64,000 bases of DNA from Eutypella sp. D-1 (taxonomy: Eukaryota > Ascomycota > Sordariomycetes > Xylariales > Diatrypaceae): NCBI GenBank assembly GCA_023313575.1, contig JAJTTP010000001.1:5952001-6016000 (forward strand), in the 5' to 3' direction. This document shows positions 1-11,200 of this stretch, one piece after another. Each line of letters opens with the position of its first letter. The first letter of the stretch is position 1. Made by a program: the position numbers and the translations under genes. A model generated the notes under the pieces. That model did not search any database. It had not been told where the DNA came from and saw nothing but the letters and a program-made list of their open reading frames with translations.

Positions 1-27
1 CTGGCTACACCCATAAGCCGGTTTCTA

Positions 28-1428
28 TTAACCTTCCCTGTCCTGGTCCGCGCTCAGGATCTCGTCTATATCTACGGTGGGCTCCTCTGTTTCAGAGTCG
101 TAGATTAGGATCTGCAGGACCATCGCGATATGTTCGTCCGTCTCGCGACGGACGTATGGCCCGTACGATTCGGCGACCTTGGCGGTTCCCGCTTCGGCGG
201 TCTGCAGCGCCACGGTCAGACTTGGTCGGTATCTCGCGTCGTTGGCTAGGCAAAGTGCAAGGAAGTCCCGCAGCTCGGGGTCCAGCGCCGGGTAAAGGTG
301 ACCGTTCCCGTCCGGCAGGATCACCGTGGCTCTCGTCGCAATGCCCTTGTATGTCGATGTAATGAGCCTGCTTCTCGAGGCTATGAGTTCAATCATCGCT
401 TGAGCAACCCAATACAGATTTGCGGTATTGGCAGTGCCCTCTTCTACTTGTTCGGCCATTCCAAAGTCGATTACTTTGAGGGCGGGCACCGAGGCGTGTT
501 CAGGGAAGTCGCCCTGCCGTGCGATCATAACTACTCCTTGTTAAACGGGGCCATTTCAGCGGAGTGGGGGAGGCGGGGGGGCGGGGTTCCGAGACGAGAT
601 ATTAAGAAAAGATGTACTATTTCCTGTATGCATGTCGTTATGTATGATTCCGCTCCCCCTTGTCCCGTCACTGAGGATAGTCTCTAACCTCCTAGGTATT
701 CCTCTTTCGCTATTAATCGGATATGCCATACCAACGCAAGCCCTTATCACTGTGTTAAGAGATTGTAAGCCGTTAAATAATTAAGGTATTTCGGACTTGG
801 GTTTAAACCTACTGCAAAGGAAGAACGACCACAGGACCCTGTTGGGCAGCATAATTTCATGCCTTCTCATCATATTCTGGAGCCTGTCAACGCTCCCGTT
901 CTCCAGATACTCCATAAGAATAACCGGCTCCATCAGCCCTATCAGGGATTGCGTTATGTGAGGAGGGCCGCTGCCGATTCTTTCTTCTGCATCGCGGTCG
1001 GCGATCAACCGGACTATATGCGCTGCGCCGCGCAACAACTACTCCAGACCACTCTGATCAGGTCGAATTCCATCACATAGCGCGGGTGTAATCAACCCGG
1101 CCCTTAGCTTAGGATGGCACGAATCAAGGGTGACATTGCGGAATGATTACGCACGTACCTTCAAGAACTGGATTTCATTCCTGAGATCGGTTTTCGTCCT
1201 ATCGTTAGTGGCCAGCTTCAAAGCAAGCCTCCGTCTCCTGCCGTCCGGGAGAGCCTCGAGGATTTTACAGGACACTCCGGCAGCTCCTTGCCCAATAATG
1301 CCTTCAAAGGTGAACCACTCCTGATCGCGGAAGTGCGACCGTAGCTGATTCCTTACCCGGGAGGACTCGTCATCCAGATTTATTATCACAGAAGAAGAGG
1401 AGGTTTCCTCGAAAGAAGAATCTGCCAT
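28..1428 (-). CDS. small protein-kinase-like protein (376 aa, 4 exons)
   Basis: Predicted eukaryotic-type protein kinase, role and substrate unknown. Exons on the minus strand: 1159-1428, 813-1038, 618-749, 28-530; all phases join and give 376 residues. ATG at 1428 chosen; the frame upstream has no further ATG. Visible kinase elements in order: glycine loop IGQGAAGV (about 45-52), the ATP-site Lys in LALKLA (K71), a catalytic loop HNDMHTGN (H202-N209, Asp204 and Asn209 present, HND instead of the usual HRD), and DFG at 231-233 in VIDFGMAEQ. The C-lobe after DFG is short (about 145 residues). The intact lysine, Asp204, Asn209 and DFG Asp suggest catalytic competence. The HxD-x-H-x-G-N pattern is also used by fungal kinase-like families outside the main Ser/Thr groups, so an assignment below 'kinase fold' is not justified. 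Confidence 0.72.
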
Positions 1429-4400
1429 GATTGCCGTAACCTGGCTATCGCATGGTAATTGCAACGGGAGATAGGTATCATCATGGCGAACATCGAGCTA
1501 CAAATCTACCATGTTCCTACTTCATCGAGGCACAAAGACCTCCCTTCACTGCCCGGGAAAGCGACCGCCCGCTTCCGGAGTGGATGTAGGTGATTATCAT
1601 GTCCGCCTTGGAACAAAGATGCGAACAAAGCCAAAGAAGTATCATAATTTAACATTCGTTTCTTGTCATTCCCCACAATTCGATATCGCGTGCGTCCAAT
1701 CTGTTCCTACCAAGTTATCGGACCCGGTCAGAAGCGCATTGAATGGCTCTGGAACTCTTCTCGGCCGGTAGTCACAGCCAAAGCGGTAGCGGGATTTTAC
1801 TCTCACTAACCGTCATTCCCGCCTAAGACGATTACTGTCAACTGAGAGGATGGCGGGGTTTCGGTAGACAGTAGGAAGTGCGGGTTCGGGACAGCGAAGA
1901 CTAGGTCACAAGGCATGGATGAGTAGGGGTCCTTGGGGAGCTTCCATTTCAGGCCAAAGAAGTTGCACGCGTTATCTAGGCGGCCCTTCACGATATGCAG
2001 TTGTCGTTCGACTAGGCGAATGATCCCATGGAGCGTTGTGGGTTGCAAGGCTTCCTCATTAACTTCGTCATCATATCCTTGAGACTACGTCTACATACAA
2101 TAGTCAACTTTATTGGTATATCTGCTGGTGCTGTGGCTTCGCATCTACGTGCCCTCTTCAGCCTGAATGAACCCCTGATCTCTGGGAGCGGCCAGAACTT
2201 AGTCACGCCGAAGCACAACGGCCTCATTGAATGCGGCGTTAATGCAGGGATTAAACGATATCGCCGGCTACTTAGGGCAGGCCACCGCCGATATAGATAA
2301 TCTTAATCTGTGCAGTATTAAGTTCGAATAGCATAACCATGAGAGCAAAAAACTTGCTGTGTTTATAGTTCATCATTGAGGCGGTGCGTAACTAGGGTCT
2401 TTTAGCCGAGGTTACAAGACACTCTGCAGGCACGGGACTATCAATTCCAATCGGGATATGCAGCAAGGAATACCAGCGAGAGGGCTGCGCATCATAGGTC
2501 CAGTTTGACAACTGCAGGTACCAGCGCCGAGTTATGCATATCATTCGGGCCGACGCATGGCAAGACCTGGTGACCGGTCACGGGACGGATCTAGCCGCCC
2601 TGCTTCTCCATGAGCTACTATAGTAAGCTGTCGCCAATGTTGCCATTGGGTAGCTGCGTGTATGTGTTACGTACTACGCTGATCTCCGTTACCAGCTCTC
2701 CATACTCGGCATTGGTCTATTAACGTACCGGTTGGCCAGCCAAGTTTGGCAGTAGATCACCATGCCACTGCGCGACGCATGCGGGCTCTGCTGCCCTTTT
2801 GTGATGGAAGTGCTATATCGGGACGGGTGGCTTTCTTTGAGGAGTAACACTGAATGATCTGGAAACCGGTGTTACTTGCTGTTACTTGTTCTAGTTATGC
2901 TGAGCGTGCGGGGTTCGTTCTACTTCGATTATAGTTGGGCCTTTCGATGTGGAAGTCATGTGATTTTCGCGGCATACAGTCCTAGGCAATTAGTGAGTAC
3001 TCGCATTGATGTAGCTATTCGTATAATAGCTTGCGATTGGAAGACTAGGGACGGCCGAAAAGCTATATTTCAAGCGGAAGCGTTCAAGATTGGAACGTCA
3101 TCATTTCCTTCTTGATGTAGCCGGTACTAATAGTTCGCGCCCCGATCGTGTTGATATATATATCTTGTGAGGACCCTTAAGCCAACGTTGCCAAGTTGCC
3201 TACCAAATACTCCATGCCATTCACAATTACGACGGAAGCTCCATTTCCCCGATAAACCGCGTCTTCGCTAGTCCCTTGTATCTACTTAGTATACACGAGA
3301 GAACCCCAGGTACGGTGGGAAGGACTTCTCCCCCTGGTTCCCTGGACATTTTTATGATAAGATGTAAGCGAAACATTATGTTTCGAGGAATGCACTCCTA
3401 TGTGCCATGCCATAGCCTTGCTAACCCAAGGTCTCAACAGGCCAATAACAACTAGCTGCTGACTAACTAAAAGGTGACTGACTGGTCACTGAGTTACTGC
3501 CTTAAGGTTGTGGATGGCTTTAGTATTAGGTAGATGGGGAGACACGTCTACTGATGTAACATTGGATTAAGAAGTTGAACATCCCTAGACTCAATAGTGA
3601 CGCAGCTTTATCGTCCACCGTCATTGCACGTCATATTCAGCCATGTCAATCTATTAGCGCTAGTTGCAACGAATAGGGGCAAATAGGGGTAATGTGCCCC
3701 ACATATCATGCCCAGGCGTATTTAGAAGCAGCACTGCAGCCCTAAGTATCCTACCTAAGTAGCATCAAGACGCTCCCACCAGGAATATACATGGAGCTCT
3801 GTTTTCATCTTAAGATGCACCTTCATCAAGATCGCATAAAAGCTACAATACTCGACTACAAGTTGTACGCATCTCTACTTGAGTGCGACTGATCGTCGTA
3901 ACTCTTGGCGACTGCTAAATAACCGGTTATGTGGGTCACCCAGGCCTGCCGAGTGTGGTGGGGCATTCGGTGCTGCGGGCTGGGCCGCTAGAAGACATTT
4001 GGATGTTGAAAACGACGCGCCGGTGTCTCTGAAGTTGTTGTTGTAGAGTTGTAGATGGGAGGAATGCGAGTGGGCTCTTTAGGCTTGTAGAACCATTCGT
4101 GTTGCGATCATGCTGCATGGTTACGGTTACCAAATAAGATGGCTACGGTCGGGTGGACCCTGCGGCCGAACCGGAGGTCCCAGGCCGCCCCGTTAGTAAC
4201 GTATGATGATCATAGGGCGTAGGCGGGAAACGTACGGCGCTAATTAAAAAGGACCCGAGCGGGCCGAAGAGCGTTAAAGAATCCCGAGGTCGGATGTGTT
4301 TTTTCGCGCACTGTCTCCTGTTGATTTCTAGTTGTCAGTTGATCAATAGCCTAGCTCCTAATAATTTGCTGATTGGCGGTTTATGCGGCTTATCAATTAT

Positions 4401-5677
4401 ACCTAGGTAGGGGGTGATATGCAGGTAATATCGGGGCTTGCAGACGTGACGCAAGGCCTCTAAGCTAGGTTACCGTGTGATATACCGTACCTATTTCCGG
4501 TATATGTATGCAACGATTACTTAGCACATAGTACAGTAGGTGGAAAAAGAGGTTGGGCTTGTTGGGTTGTCATCATCATTTTCACACATTTCAACCACCC
4601 TCGAATGAAATGGTAGGTACGGTCGTACAGCCACGCACGGGCTGTTTTGGGCGGCTGCCCTGGCTTGCCTGGCTGCACAGACTGGTAGAACCTACCAAGC
4701 CACCGATGTCCGATGTGTTTGCATAAGTTGAAAGGCATCCATAAATTCCATTCCAAGGCACGTACGTAGTACGGATAGTGAATGAAATAGCCAACAGCCA
4801 ACGACCGCGACCCAATGTGCGGTTACATAAGGCGCTATGCTATCTTACTTGTTTGAGTATCTACCCACGATACGGTCGCTTTTGATTCGCGACGGAGACG
4901 TTCCGCCTTGCCCCTTCCAGAATATCTCGGCTGGTCCGGGCGTAGGGTTTTCTGCGGTTTCCACATTTCCACCTGCGGTGACCATAATCGTAATCGTGAT
5001 GGCAGTCATGACGGAAGTCACGGTTGCGGATGCGGATGCGGTTGCGACTGCGGCTTCGGTTGAAGTTACAGGGTAAGGAAAGCTACTGAACCCCAGTGCA
5101 CCTTTCGTTCTCCCGTGTTTTCCAATCAAACAGCAAACACCACGTGCATCGTCTTACCTAAGTCGATGTCACTTTTACCCGTTCATCGTCTTCTCTCATG
5201 GATACCTGAGCTCTATCTCTCCCTGTCTCTCTCTTTCTCTTTGATTACTCCTACGTGTTTCCTAGATGATCGCCATCATCCACCATCCACTCATTTGTTA
5301 GCCGATGACTCATTGTCGGTGATTTCTCATCATACTACGCAAGAAGCTCAACCTTAACAACCTGTGATACGAATACGAGGCATAACCACAACACCTACAG
5401 CCGCTCCAGGAGAAATCAACCAAAACAAGTTTTTCTTTTCCCTTCTATCTACACACATCTCGGCATCACTCCTAGTACCACTTGACACGCTTTCCTAGGG
5501 AATGCGCACAAGAACATAGCTGGAACTATTAGTGCCACTGTCGTTGCTGCTGGCTCCTGCGGCTGTCACCACTTATAGGATAACCGGAATCACAGAAGGA
5601 CGGCAGGGAAAGACAGATAGCGCTAGACAACCTTGCACAGCCAGTTGTACCGGTCCCCTGCTTCATATTATAGCAGT
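1429..5677. other. gene-poor stretch
   Basis: About 4.2 kb with no convincing gene apart from the possible exon fragment at 1806-2048. Open frames are short, overlap in several frames and lack splice-linked continuity or motifs. The last few hundred bases (5200-5677) are pyrimidine-rich, as expected for the 5' leader and promoter of the methyltransferase gene. Confidence 0.5.
1806..2048 (-). pseudogene. possible orphan exon or gene fragment
   Basis: An 80-residue frame with protein-like composition (for example FFGLKWKLPKDPYSSMPCDL) ends at a stop at 1806. No in-frame ATG is seen, and the frame is closed a few codons upstream of 2048 by TGA, so it cannot be a complete gene by itself. I do not recognise the family. 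It may be the terminal exon of a decayed gene or a chance frame. Confidence 0.22.
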
Positions 5678-7015
5678 ATGGCTGCCGCTGTATCAAATGT
5701 CCCTGCCCAGGACATGCTAGCGCCCGCACCCCGTAACGACAGTAGTGATAGCTCTCGTTCAAGCGATGTAGCTAATGAGAAGGCCGCTGCCTCATCCTCG
5801 CTTAATGGAAAATCTGCGGCGCCGAAAATAGCAAGGCATCATGGACGCGCCGCTGACCTTGACCGAAGTGTGACCAAGCGCCTGAAGACCTTTCTCAAAG
5901 CCTTCAAACACATCCATGACCTCACGCCTAAGGAGATAGATGACTTCATGGCTTCCTATCAGATTTACAACCTAGACTGGGCGGATGAGGACAAGATGGT
6001 CGCCGCCCTCGGCCCCGACTATCCCCAACGTGTGGGCGACTGCTTGCAAGCCTACTACTCTGTGCTCAACCATCTGTGCAGCCTTGGTGATGTCGAGAAG
6101 ATGTACATCCCACCACTGATGGACATCAAGGCATCGGTGCTCGAAAACCAGCTGCTTATCGAGGAAGAAATTGCGCGGGACGTCGGCTTGAGACCAGGAA
6201 TGCGGGTGCTGGATCTCGGGTGTGGTCGCGGCCGGGTGGCGGCGCACATGACGAGCTTCTCGGGCGCACAAGTTGTGGGCCTCAACATTGACGCGAATCA
6301 GCTCGCGCAGGCTCGCGAGTTCAATACTCAATGCGGCTTCGTCAATGAGTTCGTCGAGCACGATCAAAACATCCTGCCACTGCCCTTCGCCGACGCCTCC
6401 TTTGACGCCTTTTATGAGATCCAGGCCCTCAGTCTGTGCAAAGACCCGGCCGCCCTCTTCCGCGAGATCTACCGCGTGCTGCGGCCGGGCGCCAAGTTCC
6501 TGCTGCTCGACTGGGTTAGCCTACCCCAGTACGACCCGTCAAACCCCCAACACGCCCAACTTATGCGGCGCGTCAAGCCACTAATCGGCGCGGTGGGAAC
6601 ACCGACGCCGGCGGGTTTCGAGAAAGCGCTCCGGGCTGCCGGATTCACAGTGCAGCGCTCCGACAACCCCAGTATTGATGGCCTCCAAGCGCCCCTCATC
6701 GACAAGGTCGACGTCTACTTCCGTGCCCTGCGCCGACTCATCCATGGACTAGTCCGTGTCCGCGCCCTGCCTCGCCACTTTAGGACGCTGATCGACCGCT
6801 TCTGCCTCGATGGCCAGGCTTTCGTCGAGATGGACAATCTGCGCCTGATCACCACCACCTACCGCATCGTCGCGCAGAAGCCGCCCCTAGACGCGGAGAC
6901 AGAGGCAACAGCGAAGACTAGGATTGTATCGGAGACGGGAGAAATGAATCAGGGGATGCCGGTCGTAACGACGCCTACTTCTACGCCATCGGAAACAAAG
7001 GGGACTGCAGCATAA
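5678..7015 (+). CDS. divergent sterol-methyltransferase (Erg6/SMT) family enzyme
   Basis: SAM-dependent C-methyltransferase of the Erg6/SMT family, 445 aa, single exon. ATG at 5678 is chosen (A at -3); the open frame extends 45 bases further 5' without an ATG. The SAM-binding motif VLDLGCGRGR lies at about 177-186, with LNIDANQL (beta2) after it and a methyltransferase post-motif VLRPGAKFLLLDW. The C-terminal segment (RFCLDGQAFVEMDNLRLI, then YRIVAQKP) resembles the SMT C-terminal domain. The region corresponding to the sterol signature of true Erg6 (YEYGWGxSFHF) is instead LCSLGDVEKMYIPPLM (about 134-149), so the substrate may not be zymosterol. The first 55 residues are Ser/Ala-rich and probably disordered. 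A role on another steroid, triterpenoid or lipid is inference. No partner biosynthetic genes lie beside it. Confidence 0.8.
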   Translation: MAAAVSNVPAQDMLAPAPRNDSSDSSRSSDVANEKAAASSSLNGKSAAPKIARHHGRAADLDRSVTKRLKTFLKAFKHIHDLTPKEIDDFMASYQIYNLDWADEDKMVAALGPDYPQRVGDCLQAYYSVLNHLCSLGDVEKMYIPPLMDIKASVLENQLLIEEEIARDVGLRPGMRVLDLGCGRGRVAAHMTSFSGAQVVGLNIDANQLAQAREFNTQCGFVNEFVEHDQNILPLPFADASFDAFYEIQALSLCKDPAALFREIYRVLRPGAKFLLLDWVSLPQYDPSNPQHAQLMRRVKPLIGAVGTPTPAGFEKALRAAGFTVQRSDNPSIDGLQAPLIDKVDVYFRALRRLIHGLVRVRALPRHFRTLIDRFCLDGQAFVEMDNLRLITTTYRIVAQKPPLDAETEATAKTRIVSETGEMNQGMPVVTTPTSTPSETKGTAA

Positions 7016-7574
7016 GGTAACCAAATGACCCGAGTACTGTGACAGAGTTTCTCGGCGGCCTTTTTAATCCGTCTGCTTTATTCCCTCGAACTGGTCCCAT
7101 TCAGTTGAGTGTGCGGAAAGCTAGCTGGTTGTCTTGGAAAGAAACCGGGTGATTGAGCATGTTGAATTCTTATTGCGCAGCAGCATCATGAGCATTATCA
7201 TAAACATCATAGCTATTTGCACTATTAATACTACGTTAATTCGACCTAACCTCCCATGTATGTACCTGTCCCATCTCTTCTCTGAGTTACAACTCAGTAA
7301 GCGTCGGCGATGGTTGTGAAATTTCGTCGCACGCCCCGAGAGCACGCAGATACGGAGGCTCCCTCAGCTGTCGCCTGATCTGCAGTTGTGTACTATACTT
7401 GTATGTATGTTTCTAAGCCAGTGCGATCAATAGGAGTGGTGGCGCCAAATGAGCTGGGCAACGAACGCGTCAATTGAATGATGCGAAGCTGCGCGCCCGC
7501 CTACCTAGGTAGTTTCTGTCGAATGTCGGCAGACAGATAAGGCAAAACAAAATGTAGAGTTCCTAACCTACAAA
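7016..7574. other. intergenic, nothing recognised
   Basis: 560 bases between the methyltransferase stop and the tRNA-like gene. It presumably contains the methyltransferase 3' UTR; no gene, repeat or site is recognised. Confidence 0.5.
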
Positions 7575-7694
7575 GCCCGGATAGTGTAGTGGTAACACGC
7601 GATGTCATGCTGGGCCGCCCCTTCCCCAAAGAGTTGGAAGAGGAAAGATGCCATAGGGATTCTGGAGTCCTCGGTTCGAATCCGAGTCTGGGCA
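7575..7694 (+). tRNA. tRNA-like gene with long internal insertion, anticodon unresolved
   Basis: The acceptor arms GCCCGGA (7575-7581) and TCTGGGC plus discriminator A (7687-7694) pair over 7 bp with one G-U. The D arm is GTGT-AGTGGTA-ACAC and the T arm CTCGG-TTCGAAT-CCGAG is perfect. TAGTGTAGTGG and GGTTCGAATCC match the A and B box consensus of pol III promoters, and a run of eight T follows. The stretch between D and T arms is 71 nt, about 48 more than a type I tRNA, so an intron is expected. I could not fold a standard five-pair anticodon stem, so isotype is not assigned. It could be an intron-bearing tRNA, a disrupted one, or a tRNA-derived SINE head. Confidence 0.7.
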
Positions 7695-7706
7695 GTTTCT
7701 TGATTG

Positions 7707-7714
7707 TTTTTTTT
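7707..7714 (+). terminator. pol III oligo-T terminator
   Basis: Eight consecutive T residues 12 bases after the tRNA-like gene, the expected RNA polymerase III stop signal. Confidence 0.6.
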
Positions 7715-8229
7715 CTTTTGCTTCCCGTGTTTCGGTTCTTGTCTAGGTGGTTTCTTTTTCTTTCGAGTTTCTGTTGTCCATTTTTTCCGCACGTATCATT
7801 GCTGCGGTGGTCTGCTTTAGATACTCGCTTCCCCTACCCCACGTCCGGCGGGCGTATAACGAGCAAGCAAGACATCCTCTTTGTTAGATTGACTGCACAT
7901 GAAATGTTCGTACCTTCCCGTGGGCCAGCTAACGCTTGCGGTGGGTGAGGCGAGCTGGTGGGCTCCTTTGTTCTCTGTTGGGAGTCTACGGGCTGCGGCC
8001 CGCGACAAAGACCTACCTGTTATCTGCCCGCTAACCTTACTACTGTTGGTAAGAGGAAATCAGTTATGCTTGAACATTGGATGAGCTCGATAAGCTCATT
8101 AGATCTTACCGGACTGGATGAAATAACTTGGTACTATGTACCATAACACCCTCAGCTATCCTCCCCTTCGGCCCGAGTTGTTGGCTGACAACCATTGCAT
8201 CTTGACACCGATGATACCACGCTGCCGCC
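7715..8229. other. intergenic, nothing recognised
   Basis: Leader and promoter region of the following large gene; no gene or repeat seen. Confidence 0.5.
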
Positions 8230-11200
8230 ATGCTCACTGTTGACGCCGGTCCTGAGCACGAAGATGGCGGGGCCCCGGAGGCGCTGGAGGAAGTCAAGCA
8301 AGATTTCAAAGCTGAGCTCCAGCTCCGCCATGAGTCCCCTCAGGCGAAGCCAGAATCCGATCCAGAGAATCAGTCAGGGTTTGAGCCGGAGTCTGATCCT
8401 GAGCCCCAACCTGAACACCCACTTAAACCGAGGTCCGAATCTCAGCAAGAACCCGAACCCGATGTTGATCCCGAGCCCGTTGCCGATTCTAAACCCCAAC
8501 TTGAATCCAATCATGAGTTTGAATTTGAGGCCCTGTCCTCGCCCCAGCCGGAGCCTCAGCCAGAGACTCAGGTTGAGATACAGACTGAGACCCAGTTTGG
8601 GTCTGAGCCTCAGCAACTCGGAACCAAGCTCAGCGATGGTGTTGATATTGATTCCGACGTTGATTCCAATAGTATAGGAGATTCCGACGTGGCCACTGTT
8701 ATAGATGCAAGCAGTAATCATGGGAATGGCTCTGGTTTTACTGCATTCCCTGATCCGCCTACAACCTCAGACGTCGACGACGACGTACTCAGTGCCGCGG
8801 ATACCACTCCCGGTTCTAATCCATATGCTGGTGGTGCAGTGGGTGTAGACATCCCTGCTGAAGGTGACATGACTACCGATTCCGTGGAGGTTGCTAGCCT
8901 GGATGAAGTTTCTGCACTCAATATCACCGAACCGCCTCGCATCGCAGATATCGTTGAAGGTTCCAGTGTCGATTTTATCGGTATCTCCCATCGAGATGAG
9001 GAGGATTATCTCAACAGAGCCATCCACCCCATCGAGGATACTACCGTTGAAGCGACTCCACTACCCACTGCTCCTTCCACCCACGGCGATAAATCCGATG
9101 CCATCGACGCCGTTCGCGATTGCGATATCGATTCAGGTGGAGCATTGGATCTCGAGGAAGCTGGCGATGTAGATCCACCTAGCGATTCCGTGCCTGTCGG
9201 ATCGATTGCACTGCCTGTCTTGTATTCCGATACAGAGTCTCCCAATGTCGTAGATACAGTTCTTGAGGCCAAATCTGACACGCATATACTATATCCTGAC
9301 CCCATTACCGATGTTGATTCAAATGCCAATGCTACTGAGGGTGCCGGACAAATTGAAGACCCTACAGTACCAGCTATGACTCCAGAACGCGATATTACAA
9401 TACCTCATAACCACAACCCCAAAACTAACCCCGTGATCGATAAATGCGCTCATTCACCAGCGAAACCTCCTCCACGATTTTACATCGGGTTCATTAGGGC
9501 ACCTGAAGAAAATAAAGGTGATAGGCCGGAATCGATACGAGAGCAGGGCGGGGGCCAGAATAGAAGCCAAGACAAGGATGCGGAGGTGAAGGAGGAAAAT
9601 TCCACCAGAAACGAGGAGGCAGAGCTGAATCCATATGGGAAGCAACGGCCGGCAGAGGTGATAGGGACAAAACTACGGCTGAAACAGAAAAGGAAACAGG
9701 AAGAAGCGGTCCCAGGACGACACGACTTAGAGAGAGGAATAAAACCAACGATCGGTAGAAAAAGGTCTCTTGATGTGGAACCAAACTTAGGCTCACGAGG
9801 AGAACAGGACAAAAGTCGGAAGGCAGAGTCGATACGCAGGCCTATAGCAAAGCCTAAGAGACACATACCCGACGCCATTCACGCATCCGCCATGAAGCAG
9901 AGCAGACTATTTGCGGACATCCAGCAGGAAATCGCAGAGCTATACCAAAGCCCACGAACCAACAACCAGAGCACCAACAGCAAGCATTCCTGTAATAAAA
10001 GCGATAGGAAAGTAAGCATATACGGCACTAGAAGTAGCAAACATTATGGCGGTGGCGAAAAGGGTAGTCACGAGGAGGATGGGTTTTATGACGTAGGGGA
10101 TGTTAAGGACATCTGCCCGGCGTGTCAGACTCACTATTCGCAGGCACTGGACTCAGTACCATTCCGGACCAGCCTAAAACTGCGGCACAATAATCCGTGG
10201 AGTCAGACATGGGGACTGGGTGATCGATATATCCTCACCGAGACATCTGAAGACAACCAGCCTGAGCTTTCAGAGCATGTTACATTAGCTGAAGTAGCGC
10301 GTCTTCTGAGGGATAACACACGGGTGCCCGTGCCGCTGGTGCTCGCGGCCTGGAAAGAGGCGGATGGGAAAGTCATCACAATAACGGAGAAGCCTCCCGG
10401 AAGGAGGCTCTTCGACGTGTGGTGGGAGCTCACGGACATGGAGAGAAAGGAACTCGCGAGAGAGGTCGGTGGGTACGTCGAGCAGTGGCGCTGGAACTAC
10501 TCGGACGCCATCTCCGGCGTTGGTGGGGGCCCTGTCCACGGCCGCCAGAAGTTACTTGGCGGTGCCGATGACGATACCCTGCGCAGCCGGTGGCGTAGCG
10601 GGGGCGGCGGGTTCCCACCCTGCTTCTCGGATGCGGGCTTCTGGGGTGTCATCGAGGGACGGCTGCGCCGGGGAAGAAATAAGAACGAGATTGATGAGAA
10701 GATTATACAGTTCCTCAATGAGTGGATGCCGGAGTCTTACCCGTGTCGGTTGACACATGGAGACCTGTCGACGCGCAACATTATGGTTGAGATCGGGAAC
10801 TCGGACAACTACGGCGATCGCCCCAGCAGGAGGAAGGTCAGTGTTACGGCCATCCTGGGTTTCGAGAATGCGGCGTCACTTCCAACCTGGGCTGAAGGCG
10901 TCTGCAACCGCTTCTGCTACTGTCGTGAGGACGAGCAGTGGAAGGAGATGTTGAGTAGACACATACCATCCGACCCCTTGGCTTTCGCCTGGTGGCGGTT
11001 GTGGGTCGAGGTCGAAAATAAGACTGCGCGACCGGACCCTGCGCGCTTACGCATGCTCAAGGAACGCTGTCGCATATGGCCTAAGCCGCCGGCAGCCAAG
11101 CGGCCATTCGTCACATCTCGGATTCAGAGGCCACAGGTACCAGAGATGCCGTTGCAGGGGTCAGCCAAGGCACCTGCTGATGCAGATCTTCGGGCGACTG

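Noticed and set aside
4837..5129. Complementary Thr/Val/Ala-rich frames on both strands
   Set aside because: Low-complexity GCGGATGCGG-type sequence; no start context or conservation signal.
5633..7015. Start of the methyltransferase at 5633
   Set aside because: The codon at 5633 is TTG; the first ATG is at 5678.
8195..8721. Repetitive frames rich in Leu/Asn/Pro on both strands at the start of the APH-like gene
   Set aside because: Produced by the Glu/Pro/Gln codon repeats of the real gene read in other frames.
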